DNA of 64,000 bases. Source: Blastocatellia bacterium (lineage in GTDB: Bacteria; Acidobacteriota; Blastocatellia; HR10). Both the position numbers and the translations under genes were made by a program. The DNA lies in NCBI GenBank assembly GCA_025055075.1, contig JANWYV010000039.1, positions 1 through 64,000 of the forward strand, read 5' to 3'. How positions within the stretch are numbered: the stretch's first letter is position 1; every line of letters starts with the position of its first letter. Under the pieces are notes generated by a model that was given only the letters and a program-made list of their open reading frames with translations, did no database searches and was not told the DNA's origin. This document shows positions 8,728 through 16,035 of this stretch, one piece after another.

Positions 8728-9231
8728 CTAGGTCGTGCGCTCTCGGCGCGAGCGCTTTGGGCGAGGAAGGGACCGCTCGGCTTTGGGCTTGGGGAGCGTC
8801 ACCGTGAGCACGCCATCGCTCAACCGGGCTTTCGCGCGCGTGGAATCCACGGGCTGTGGGAGCCACACTTCGCGAAAGATGGGACCATAGCGGAATTCAT
8901 CGCCGTGGACGCGTACGCCTTCGGTCGTCCCCTCGACGCGCGCTTCTCCGAGCAAGAGAACGCGCTCGGCCTCGGTGACGACGCGCACGTCTGTGGCGCG
9001 CACTCCGGGAAGGCGGAATTTCAGGACGAATTCCTGCGGATGTTCCTCCAGGCGAAGCTCCGGCTTCCAAACGAGCTGGCTCTCGGCCGTCAGCCAATCC
9101 TCCAACTCATGTCCCGGCGCATATCCGCGCCGCGCCGCTAATTCGTAAGCCCGTTCGGCGATGCGAGCCCGAATCCGATCGGCTTCCTCGCGGATAGGCG
9201 ATGAATACGGATGAACGCGAATGACAGCCAT
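8728..9231 (-). CDS. DUF2934-Hsp20 fusion protein (atypical small heat-shock protein)
   Basis: A 167-residue protein. Residues about 12-54 match DUF2934, a short helical domain (IREEADRIRARIAERAYELAARRG, then GHELEDWLTAES). Residues about 58-150 form an alpha-crystallin domain (EFVLKFRLPGVRATDVRV, with a GVLTVTLPKP ending). The N-terminal fusion replaces the usual small heat-shock arm. The ATG at 9231 is chosen because a GAGGAGGAGACGG ribosome site precedes it and the domain starts there; the frame extends upstream without protein-like content. It is divergent from a canonical hsp20. DUF2934 has no known function. The protein is probably a chaperone with altered oligomerisation or targeting. 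Confidence 0.8.
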   Translation of the reverse strand: MAVIRVHPYSSPIREEADRIRARIAERAYELAARRGYAPGHELEDWLTAESQLVWKPELRLEEHPQEFVLKFRLPGVRATDVRVVTEAERVLLLGEARVEGTTEGVRVHGDEFRYGPIFREVWLPQPVDSTRAKARLSDGVLTVTLPKPKAERSLPRPKRSRRERTT

Positions 9232-9265
9232 CTCCGTCTCCTCCTCGGATGAAAAACACGCACCA

Positions 9266-9295
9266 ATTTTAGGCGACACAGAGAAGAAGGAGCAA
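9266..9295 (-). promoter_or_regulatory. Promoter for the DUF2934-Hsp20 gene
   Basis: Read on the minus strand: TTGCTC (9295-9290), an 18-base spacer and TAAAAT (9271-9266), 35 bases before the start codon. I see no CIRCE element. Confidence 0.4.
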
Positions 9296-9329
9296 CGGCA
9301 TGAGCTTTCGATGGGCGTCCAAAGCGCCA

Positions 9330-9359
9330 TTGACAGCGTTTTGGAGAGCCGCCTATTCT
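9330..9359 (+). promoter_or_regulatory. Promoter for hsp20
   Basis: A perfect TTGACA at 9330-9335, an 18-base spacer and TATTCT at 9354-9359. The predicted transcript has a leader of about 165 nt that contains the two hairpins at 9445-9498. Confidence 0.5.
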
Positions 9360-9444
9360 TCGAGAGGCCTTTGAGGAGATGGGGCGATCGCGTGGATTGG
9401 CTGAAACCTCAGCCGTCTCCATGGATCAGAACAGTGTAGACGAC

Positions 9445-9498
9445 GAGCCGGAGCGCCAACGTTCCGGCTCCCAATTCCGCCCCGAGGGGATGGGGCGG
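9445..9498 (+). promoter_or_regulatory. Two consecutive hairpins in the hsp20 leader
   Basis: GAGCCGGA (9445-9452) pairs perfectly with TCCGGCTC (9463-9470) over a 10-base loop. CCGCCCC (9477-9483) pairs perfectly with GGGGCGG (9492-9498) over an 8-base loop. The Shine-Dalgarno AAAGGAGGG (9515-9523) lies just downstream and is not sequestered by either stem, so this is not a classical ROSE thermometer. It may stabilise the mRNA or gate ribosome access. Confidence 0.4.
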
Positions 9499-9531
9499 CC
9501 GACGAATCTTCACGAAAGGAGGGCGATACCT

Positions 9532-9987
9532 ATGGCGCTCGTTCGATGGAGACCCTTCCGCGAATTGGAGATGTTTCGACGGGAGATTGACCGTCTCTTC
9601 GACGAGATCTTCGAGCGAGAATTCCCGGCTCCGCGTCGGGCGCGAGAGATCACGCGCGTCTTCGTGCCCGCCGTGGACATGTATGAGAAGCCGGACGAGA
9701 TCGTGCTCAAGGCCGAGCTGCCGGGGATGAACCGAGACGACATCAACATCGAGTTGACCGAGGACGCGATCACGATCTCGGGCGAGATCAAGCGGGAGGA
9801 GGAGGTGAAGGAGGCCGACTACTACTGTGCCGAGCGCACGTACGGCCGATTCTCGCGCACGATTGATCTGCCCGTGAAGGTGAACATGGAGAAGGCGGAA
9901 GCGACGTACAAGGATGGGCTCTTGGAGATTCGGTTGCCCAAGGCCGAGGAGGCCAAGCGCAAAGAGATCAAGCTGAAGGTGAAGTGA
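9532..9987 (+). CDS. Hsp20/alpha-crystallin family small heat-shock protein
   Basis: A 151-residue canonical small heat-shock protein with an N-terminal arm (LVRWRPFRELEMFRREIDRLFDEIF), an alpha-crystallin domain (VDMYEKPDEIVLKAELPGMNRDDINIELTEDAITISGE, cut here for brevity), a KDGLLEIRLPKAEEAK beta-9 region and a basic tail. It is an ATP-independent holdase that keeps unfolding proteins soluble. The start at 9532 follows AAAGGAGGG at 8-base spacing; an upstream in-frame extension to 9379 lies inside the leader and is not protein-like. It is divergent from the DUF2934-Hsp20 fusion. Confidence 0.93.
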   Translation: MALVRWRPFRELEMFRREIDRLFDEIFEREFPAPRRAREITRVFVPAVDMYEKPDEIVLKAELPGMNRDDINIELTEDAITISGEIKREEEVKEADYYCAERTYGRFSRTIDLPVKVNMEKAEATYKDGLLEIRLPKAEEAKRKEIKLKVK

Positions 9988-10092
9988 GAGCGATCTGGCT
10001 GGGGGAGATCACTCCCACAGCCGGATCGTTCGAGCGCTCTTGCCATTCGCGCACAAGTCGGGAGGCACCAAGCCTCCCAAGGAGATGGGAAT

Positions 10093-10719
10093 ATGCTGAT
10101 GGCGAAGCTTCTCGCTCTCATCACCCTGGTGGGGCTCTTCGCTGGGATGCCGGCGGTCTCTCCGCGCGCTTATTCCGAGGGACCGAAGGAAAGCGCGGCG
10201 CAAGAGGAATCCACGGAATCAGCACTTCGCCAAGCGCGCCGGCTGGCGGATGAGTTGCTGGAGAAGGTCCGTGGACTTCTCATGGCGGAGTTAGAGAAGG
10301 GCGGATATGAAGGCGCTGTGCGCGTCTGTTCGGAGATCGCGCAGGAGATCCCGCGCGAGATCGAGGCGCGAACAGGGGCTTCGATTCGACGGGTGAGTCT
10401 GAAGTACCGCAATCCCAAGGATATCCCCGACGAGTACGAGCGCCGCAAGCTCGAGGAGTTCGAGCAGCAACACCGCGCGCGAGCGCTCGCGGACGAATCG
10501 TTTGAGGTCGTGCGCGAGGATGGCCGACGGTATCTCCGCTACATGAGGCCGATCCTCGTCGGCCCGATGTGCATCACCTGTCACGGACCGAAGGAAGCCA
10601 TCCCCTCTTCAGTGCGAGCGCTCCTCGCCGAGAAGTATCCCGAGGATCGGGCGATCGGGTATCGCTCCGGGGATCTGCGAGGGGCGGTGAGCGTCAAAAT
10701 CCCTCTCCCAGAGCAGTGA
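10093..10719 (+). CDS. DUF3365 (Tll0287-like) c-type haem protein
   Basis: A 208-residue exported protein. A signal peptide (MAKLLALITLVGLFAGMPA) is followed by a helical segment and a Tll0287-like/DUF3365 domain with one haem c site CITCH at residues 160-164. The family pattern YLRYMRPILVGPMCITCHG is present. Such domains are periplasmic haem sensors or electron carriers. SD GGAG lies 8 bases before the ATG. The DUF1858 gene follows at 6 bases, then nrdJ, suggesting a redox- or oxygen-related transcription unit. It carries no fused kinase or cyclase output domain. Confidence 0.85.
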   Translation: MLMAKLLALITLVGLFAGMPAVSPRAYSEGPKESAAQEESTESALRQARRLADELLEKVRGLLMAELEKGGYEGAVRVCSEIAQEIPREIEARTGASIRRVSLKYRNPKDIPDEYERRKLEEFEQQHRARALADESFEVVREDGRRYLRYMRPILVGPMCITCHGPKEAIPSSVRALLAEKYPEDRAIGYRSGDLRGAVSVKIPLPEQ

Positions 10720-10725
10720 GCCGTC

Positions 10726-10935
10726 ATGATCACGAAGGACATCGCGATCGAAGAGTTGGTCGCTCGGCATCCGGAGTCGGTTCGCTTCTTGCTGCAGAAG
10801 GGGATTCGATGTCTGGAATGTGGCGAACCGACATGGGGGACGCTGGAGGAGAGCGCGCGGGAGAAGGGGTACGATGAGGCGGCCGTTGAACGGCTCGTTC
10901 AAGAGCTGAACGAGTGGCTCCGGGCGAAGGCGTGA
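10726..10935 (+). CDS. DUF1858 domain protein
   Basis: A 69-residue cytoplasmic protein made of one DUF1858 domain, a small helical bundle related to the N-terminal domain of ScdA/Ric. It has the family pattern ITKDIAIEELVARHPESVRFLLQKGIRC with a Cys pair (C29, C32; CLECG). DUF1858 proteins occur with hybrid-cluster and nitrogen-oxide metabolism genes. Here it follows a haem protein and precedes a class II ribonucleotide reductase. A role in sensing or repairing redox damage is plausible but not shown. Confidence 0.82.
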   Translation: MITKDIAIEELVARHPESVRFLLQKGIRCLECGEPTWGTLEESAREKGYDEAAVERLVQELNEWLRAKA

Positions 10936-10980
10936 AGACGATTGCCGGTCGAGGACGAAAGCGGATAAGATAAACGAGTC

Positions 10981-12762
10981 ATGGTCGAGGTGCCGCTTTC
11001 GCCGAACGCCCGTCGCGTCCTAGAATCCCGCTATTTGCGGCGGGATGCCGAGCGTCGGCTCATAGAGACTCCTGAGGAACTCTTCGCGCGCGTGGCGCGG
11101 GCGATTGCCGAGGCGGAGCTTTTGTTGGGAACGGCCGAGCGAGCCCGACGGTGGGAGGGGACGTTTCAAGAGTTGCTCACCTCGCGCGATTTCCTCCCAA
11201 ACAGCCCCACGCTGATGAACGCCGGCACGCCTCTTGGGCAATTGAGCGCCTGTTTCGTGCTTCCGGTCGGCGATACGATGGAAGAGATCTTCGAGGCCGT
11301 GAAGCAGATGGCGCTCGTGCAACGCACGGGTGGGGGCACAGGTTTCTCCTTCTCTCGATTGCGCCCGAAGGGAGATGTTGTGGCTTCGACTGGTGGAGAA
11401 GCTTCGGGTCCCGTCTCGTTCATGAAGATCTTCGACAGCGCGACCGAACACATCAAGCAAGGCGGAAAGCGGCGCGGGGCGAACATGGGCGTCCTGCGCG
11501 TAGACCACCCGGATATCTTGGAGTTCATCACGGCCAAGCGAGATGAGCGAGCGCTTCAGAATTTCAACATTTCCGTCGCCGTGACCGATGCCTTCATGGA
11601 AGCCGCTCGTCGCGGCGAGGAGTACGAACTCATCAATCCGCGGACGGGGCGCACCGTCGGCCGATTGAACGCTCGACGCGTCTTCGAGGAGATCGTGCGC
11701 GCAGCATGGGAGACGGGCGATCCCGGACTGCTCTTCCTCGACGCCATCAATCGCGCGAACCCGACGCCGCAGCTCGGCGCGATTGAGGCGACGAACCCGT
11801 GTGGTGAGATCCCCTTGCTCCCCTACGAATCGTGCAATCTGGGCTCGATCAACTTGAAGCACATGCTGCGCCAGCGAGATGGGCGAGTGGAGGTGGATTG
11901 GGAGAAGCTCCGCGAGACCGTCCGAAAGGCCGTGCGATTTCTCGACGACGTCATTGAAGTGAATCGGTATCCGATCCCGGAGATCGAGCGCATGACGCGG
12001 GGGAATCGGAAGATCGGCCTGGGCGTGATGGGCTTCGCCGAGATGTTGATCCGACTCGGCCTCTCCTACGATTCGGACGAAGCGGTGGAGTTGGCCGAAC
12101 GAGTGATGCGGGTGATCGCCGAAGAGGCGCTCGCCACGTCGGCGGCATTGGCGGAGGAGCGCGGCGTCTTCCCGAACTGGAAGGGGAGCGTGCATGAGGC
12201 GCACAACCGACGGTTGCGCAATGCGACGCTCACGGCCATCGCTCCCACGGGGACGATCAGCATCATCGCCGACACGAGCGCGAGCATTGAGCCGCTTTTC
12301 GCCCTCGCCTATCGGCGCACGCATGTGCTCGGCGGGCAAACGCTCTACGAGGTGAACCCTCTCTTCCTCGAATACCTGGACCGCCACGGGCTCAAGGCGG
12401 ACGATGTGCTGGATGCCGTCCTCACGCGGGGGCGATTGCGTGACGTCGCTCACGTCCCCGAAGAGTTGAAGCGGCTCTTTGTGACGGCCTTGGAGATCCC
12501 TCCGGAGCGCCACCTGCAGATTCAAGCGGCCTTCCAGCGCGCCGTGGACAATTCGGTCTCGAAGACGATCAACATGCCTCAGGAAGCGACAGTCGAGGAT
12601 GTCGCGCGAGCCTACTGGCGCGCGTGGGAGCTGGGATTGAAGGGCATCACGATCTACCGCTACGGGAGCAAATCAGCGCAGGTACTGGAACTGGGACTGG
12701 ACGAGGAAGCTCATCACTATGACCATGCCTCCCGATGCGATCCCGAAGAATGTCGCGTCTGA
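10981..12762 (+). CDS. nrdJ: Adenosylcobalamin-dependent (class II) ribonucleoside-diphosphate reductase
   Basis: A 593-residue class II ribonucleotide reductase that makes deoxyribonucleotides using adenosylcobalamin as radical source, without oxygen. Conserved parts: NSPTLMNAG, the first redox Cys in LSACFVLPVGD, a glycine-rich QRTGGGTGFSFS loop, the catalytic ATNPCGE motif at about residue 272, SCNLGSINL, and a C-terminal redox pair C586/C591 (CDPEEC). It is at the short end for the family and has no ATP-cone. No cobalamin riboswitch fits in the 45-base upstream gap. Its 3' end overlaps the next frame by 44 bases. Confidence 0.95.
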   Translation: MVEVPLSPNARRVLESRYLRRDAERRLIETPEELFARVARAIAEAELLLGTAERARRWEGTFQELLTSRDFLPNSPTLMNAGTPLGQLSACFVLPVGDTMEEIFEAVKQMALVQRTGGGTGFSFSRLRPKGDVVASTGGEASGPVSFMKIFDSATEHIKQGGKRRGANMGVLRVDHPDILEFITAKRDERALQNFNISVAVTDAFMEAARRGEEYELINPRTGRTVGRLNARRVFEEIVRAAWETGDPGLLFLDAINRANPTPQLGAIEATNPCGEIPLLPYESCNLGSINLKHMLRQRDGRVEVDWEKLRETVRKAVRFLDDVIEVNRYPIPEIERMTRGNRKIGLGVMGFAEMLIRLGLSYDSDEAVELAERVMRVIAEEALATSAALAEERGVFPNWKGSVHEAHNRRLRNATLTAIAPTGTISIIADTSASIEPLFALAYRRTHVLGGQTLYEVNPLFLEYLDRHGLKADDVLDAVLTRGRLRDVAHVPEELKRLFVTALEIPPERHLQIQAAFQRAVDNSVSKTINMPQEATVEDVARAYWRAWELGLKGITIYRYGSKSAQVLELGLDEEAHHYDHASRCDPEECRV

Positions 12763-13615
12763 GCGCCCATGGATTGGCGCGATGGTCCTCACGCCGATCG
12801 GCGTCGTGCGCAGTCCGATTGCCGATCGGCAAGAGATGCCGACCTTCGGCGTTCCCGCGCGGGTCGAGATCTTCCCCGAATTCGCCGATGGGCTCCGACA
12901 TTTGCATAAGCACACGCACGTGTGGATCCTGGCATGGCTGCATGAGGCCGATCGCACGCGGCTCCTGGTGACCCCGCGCGGTGTGAGCGATCCGAGCGAA
13001 GCGGGCTTGCATGGCGTCTTCGCCGTGCGTTCGCCCACGCGTCCGAATCCCATCGCGTTGACGGCAGCACGGATTGAGCGGATCGAAGGAACATGCCTGC
13101 ACCTGGATCGCTTGGATTTCGTGGACGGTACGCCCGTCGTGGATGTGAAGCCCTATTTTCGCAGTCGCGATGCGATCTATGCGGCGCGCAACGAACAAAT
13201 CGGGCGGCCAGCTAATCGCCAGGCGCTCCTGGAATCGCTGCTCCTTCAGGCAGAACATTTCCACGGCGAACGCTGTGGCGGATTGGCCTTCGGCGCGCGC
13301 ATCGTCGAACACTTCCGCTCGACTTTCCTCGATTTCGCCGAAGCGTGGGGCACGCACGCCATCGTCCCCGAAGATGCCGGGTGTTTGATTGACGCAGTGA
13401 TGACGCTTGTCGGAGCGACGCCCGGTCGAGGAACGCTCGGATTTCATGGCGCGCCTTTCGTTCGCTTCATTCGCGATGACCGCGTCTACAACTACGTGCT
13501 GCTGGAGCCGGGACGGCGATGGTCGAGCTGGACGGCGCTCCCGGCCGATGTTATCCTCGCGCTTCCGGAAGAAGAGCTATTCCGCGCCAGCTCGACGCTC
13601 GTGCGCGCGAAGTGA
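12719..13615 (+). CDS. TrmO-like tRNA methyltransferase fused to an FmdE-like domain
   Basis: A 298-residue two-domain protein. Residues about 22-150 are a TrmO/TsaA domain (TPIGVVRSPIADRQEMP, HKHTHVWILAWLHEAD, GVFAVRSPTRPNPIAL, DFVDGTPVVDVKPY); TrmO methylates N6 of the t6A37 nucleoside in tRNA using SAM. Residues about 168-270 resemble FmdE (AEHFHGERCGGLAFGAR, then CLIDAVMTLVGATPGRGTL), a domain with cysteine-rich metal sites first known from formylmethanofuran dehydrogenase. The usual FHGHxCPG core is changed to FHGERCGG. The start at 12719 has GAGGAAG 9 bases upstream; an ATG at 12782 would start just before TrmO. The purpose of the fusion is unknown. Confidence 0.8.
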   Translation: MTMPPDAIPKNVASERPWIGAMVLTPIGVVRSPIADRQEMPTFGVPARVEIFPEFADGLRHLHKHTHVWILAWLHEADRTRLLVTPRGVSDPSEAGLHGVFAVRSPTRPNPIALTAARIERIEGTCLHLDRLDFVDGTPVVDVKPYFRSRDAIYAARNEQIGRPANRQALLESLLLQAEHFHGERCGGLAFGARIVEHFRSTFLDFAEAWGTHAIVPEDAGCLIDAVMTLVGATPGRGTLGFHGAPFVRFIRDDRVYNYVLLEPGRRWSSWTALPADVILALPEEELFRASSTLVRAK

Positions 13616-13700
13616 GGCTCGCGGCGTCCCCTTGATCAGCGATCGAAGTGCTCGTGGCGCCTTGCCTCGCGCTTCCTTGTGCGCCTAGACTTCTCCCCCG

Positions 13701-14318
13701 ATGGTGTCCGTCGAAGAGCAGAAGCTGGTGAATGAGCTGAAAGCCGGCAAGGAAGAAGCGTTCGGCCTTCTTCTGGACGTCTATGGGCGCCGACTCTACA
13801 ACTTCGCCCTCCGAATGTGCCGACATGGCGAGGATGCGCGGGATGTGGTGCAGGAGACCTTGCTCGCCCTCGTGCGTTCTCTTCACACCTATCGGGGTGA
13901 AGGGTCGCTGCAAGCGTGGCTCTTTCACGTCGCCGCCAACGCTTGCCGGAAGATGCGCCGTCGAGGGAAGTTCGAGCCCGAGCAGGAATTATCCTTGGAG
14001 GCCTTCTTCCCTGCCGAGCAGGAGCAGAACGTGGAGATCCCCGATCCCCGCCCGAACCCCGAAGATCGGCTCCTGCGCACCGAATTGAACGCCGTGCTCG
14101 AAGACGCTATCGCCGAGCTGCCGACGAAGTATCGCAGTGTCCTCTTGCTGCGCGATGTGGAGCATCTCTCGACGGAGGAGACAGCGCGCGTGCTCGGACT
14201 CACGCCTCAAGCGGTCAAGACGCGACTTCATCGCGCTCGGCTCTTTTTGCGCGAGCGCTTGGCGCCGTATCTTGTGGCGTCCCCCGATTCGGGGACGCTC
14301 GAGTCGAAGGAGGGGTGA
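13701..14318 (+). CDS. ECF-type RNA polymerase sigma factor
   Basis: A 205-residue extracytoplasmic-function sigma factor. Region 2 spans about residues 20-85 (FALRMCRHGEDARDVVQETLLALVRSLHTYRG, then SLQAWLFHVAANACRKMRRR). Region 4 spans about residues 130-185 (IAELPTKYRSVLLLRDVEHLSTEETARVLGLTPQAVKTRLHRAR). Regions 2 and 4 are joined by an acidic linker. The stop overlaps the anti-sigma start (TGATG), the classic arrangement. Target promoters are unknown. The downstream haem gene has a normal sigma-70 promoter, so it need not be the target. Confidence 0.93.
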   Translation: MVSVEEQKLVNELKAGKEEAFGLLLDVYGRRLYNFALRMCRHGEDARDVVQETLLALVRSLHTYRGEGSLQAWLFHVAANACRKMRRRGKFEPEQELSLEAFFPAEQEQNVEIPDPRPNPEDRLLRTELNAVLEDAIAELPTKYRSVLLLRDVEHLSTEETARVLGLTPQAVKTRLHRARLFLRERLAPYLVASPDSGTLESKEG

Positions 14319-14569
14319 TGCTGACCTGCCGCCAACTCTTCGAGCGCCTCTCGGAGTTCCTCGACGGGGAGCTGGCCGAAGATGTGTGCGCGCACATCCG
14401 CGCGCATCTCAGTCAGTGCGCGCCCTGCCGGACCTTCCTCCACACGTTGGAGAAGACCGTGCGCCTCTGCGAGCAACTCCCCTCTCCTCCGCTTCCCGAC
14501 GACATCCGCCGCGATGTGCAGGAGCGACTCCGCGCGGAGTGGCGCCGACGCTTCGCGCGCTTCGAATGA
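14318..14569 (+). CDS. Zinc-binding anti-sigma factor
   Basis: An 83-residue protein whose ATG overlaps the sigma factor stop. It has a zinc-finger anti-sigma (ZAS) pattern: an early CRQLFERLSEFLDGEL helix, then HxxxCxxC with H30, C34 and C37 (HLSQCAPC). Such proteins bind the ECF sigma and release it on redox or metal stress. No transmembrane segment follows, so it is a soluble ZAS protein. It is preceded by AAGGAGGGG. Confidence 0.88.
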   Translation: MLTCRQLFERLSEFLDGELAEDVCAHIRAHLSQCAPCRTFLHTLEKTVRLCEQLPSPPLPDDIRRDVQERLRAEWRRRFARFE

Positions 14570-14574
14570 TCGGC

Positions 14575-14603
14575 TTGATTCGCCCTCGCGCCTCATATAT
14601 ACT
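14575..14603 (+). promoter_or_regulatory. Promoter for the octahaem cytochrome gene
   Basis: TTGATT at 14575-14580, a 17-base spacer and TATACT at 14598-14603. It begins 5 bases after the anti-sigma stop and is a housekeeping-type promoter, suggesting the cytochrome is at least partly expressed independently of the ECF factor. Confidence 0.6.
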
Positions 14604-14647
14604 CCGCGTCCGCGGCGGCGTGATCTTCAAAGAGGAGGGAGCGTGTT

Positions 14648-15976
14648 ATGTCTGGACTCCGACGGATGCTTGGAATTGCCCTTGTGGTCGGGATGATCCT
14701 CGTCCTGGGCGAAGCGGTGCGTGGGCCTCGCGGAGATGCACGAGGGCTCTTCCCTTCTTCCTCTGAAGCGCGTCCTCGACAAGGGGCGGCCTGCGTTGAA
14801 TGCCATAAGAAGGTCACCCCCAACATCGTCTCGGATTGGCAGTTGAGCAAGCACAGTCGGAATGGGATCGACTGTGCCGTCTGCCACGGCGAGGAGCACA
14901 AATCAGCCGAAGATGTGGAGAAGGTGCGCATCCCGACTCCGGAGACGTGTGCGCCCTGTCATGAGACGCAGGTCGAACAATTCAAGCGGGGCAAGCATGC
15001 CCTCGGGTGGGCGGCGATGAAGGCGATGCCGACGACGCATTGGCTCCCCATGGCGCTGACCGAAGGGATGAAAGGCTGCGGGGGATGTCACAAGATCGGC
15101 TTGAAGACAGAGGCGGAAATTCGGGAGCTGAAAAAGCAAGGCGCGGGATTCGGCGTGGCCTCGTGCGATGCGTGTCACACGCGGCACCTCTTCTCAGCGG
15201 AGGAAGCGCGCCAACCGCAAGCCTGTCAAACATGCCACATGGGCTTCGACCATCCGCAGTGGGAGATGTACTCGTCCTCCAAGCACGGGGTTCGATATCT
15301 CCTGAAGCAGAACAAGACGCTGCCGGAGACAGTTGCTGCCCCAACGTGCCAGACCTGCCACATGCCCGAAGGGAATCACGCCGTGCGCACGGCCTGGGGA
15401 TTCTTGGCTGTGCGATTGCCGCTACCGGAAGATAAGCAGTGGGCGGCCGATCAGACGACGATCTTACAAGCGCTCGGCGTGCTCGATCCTGAGGGCAAGC
15501 CGACGGCTCGCTTCGATCTCGTGAAGCAAGCCGACGTCGCACGTCTCACCCAAGAGGATTGGCAGAAGGAGCGCGAACGCATGCTCCGCGTCTGCAATCA
15601 GTGCCATTCGCTCCATTTCGCGCGCGCCGAATTGGAAAAGGGCGATCAGATGATTCGGGAAGCCGACCGCTTGCTGGCCGAAGCCATTCGCATCGTCGCC
15701 GGCCTCTACAAGGATGGCATCCTGAAGAAACCGGCCCACTATGCGTATCCCTTCCCCGACCTCCTCGCTTTTCACGATGCGCCGACGCCGATCGAACAGA
15801 AGCTCTTCCTCATGCATTTGGAATATCGCATGCGGACGTTCCAAGGGACGTTTCACGCAAATCCCGATTACGCGCTCTGGTATGGCTGGAGCGAGATGAA
15901 GCGCGCGCTCACGGAGATTCGCGCGATGGCGGAGGAGTTGCGGCGCGCACATCGACCGCCGACGAGGAGGCGATAA
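14648..15976 (+). CDS. Octahaem cytochrome c, hydroxylamine oxidoreductase-like
   Basis: A 442-residue exported protein with an N-terminal signal helix and eight CxxCH haem motifs at residues 49, 76, 101, 144, 173, 193, 234 and 316. This count, the clustering of seven motifs before a long C-terminal helical part, and the C-terminal FHANPDYALWYGWSEMK block match the HAO family. Members oxidise hydroxylamine or hydrazine, or reduce nitrite to ammonia, depending on whether a tyrosine crosslinks to the catalytic haem. Tyr408 and Tyr412 lie in the C-terminal block, but I cannot assign a crosslink tyrosine without alignment. No quinol oxidase partner (NrfH type) is adjacent. Confidence 0.82.
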   Translation: MSGLRRMLGIALVVGMILVLGEAVRGPRGDARGLFPSSSEARPRQGAACVECHKKVTPNIVSDWQLSKHSRNGIDCAVCHGEEHKSAEDVEKVRIPTPETCAPCHETQVEQFKRGKHALGWAAMKAMPTTHWLPMALTEGMKGCGGCHKIGLKTEAEIRELKKQGAGFGVASCDACHTRHLFSAEEARQPQACQTCHMGFDHPQWEMYSSSKHGVRYLLKQNKTLPETVAAPTCQTCHMPEGNHAVRTAWGFLAVRLPLPEDKQWAADQTTILQALGVLDPEGKPTARFDLVKQADVARLTQEDWQKERERMLRVCNQCHSLHFARAELEKGDQMIREADRLLAEAIRIVAGLYKDGILKKPAHYAYPFPDLLAFHDAPTPIEQKLFLMHLEYRMRTFQGTFHANPDYALWYGWSEMKRALTEIRAMAEELRRAHRPPTRRR

Positions 15977-15996
15977 CCCGACACGAGGTGAATCCT

Positions 15997-16030
15997 GGGG
16001 CCGGGGCGGGAAGACTCCGGCCCCGTCTTT
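15997..16030 (+). terminator. Intrinsic terminator between convergent genes
   Basis: GGGGCCGG (15997-16004) pairs with CCGGCCCC (16017-16024), with a 12-base loop, followed by GTCTTT. It lies 20 bases after the cytochrome stop and just before the stop of the convergent NHL gene. The T-tract is short, so efficiency is uncertain. Confidence 0.6.
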
Positions 16031-16035
16031 AGCGG

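Noticed and set aside
9232-9531. CIRCE (HrcA) operator or ROSE thermometer for the divergent heat-shock genes
   Set aside because: No TTAGCACTC-N9-GAGTGCTAA-like repeat, and the hairpins do not cover the Shine-Dalgarno.
10936-10980. Cobalamin riboswitch before nrdJ
   Set aside because: The gap is 45 bases, too short, and no B12-box is visible.
11020-12525. 501-residue minus-strand frame opposite nrdJ
   Set aside because: It mirrors a strongly conserved plus-strand enzyme; composition is Arg/His-rich and typical of antisense GC-rich shadows.
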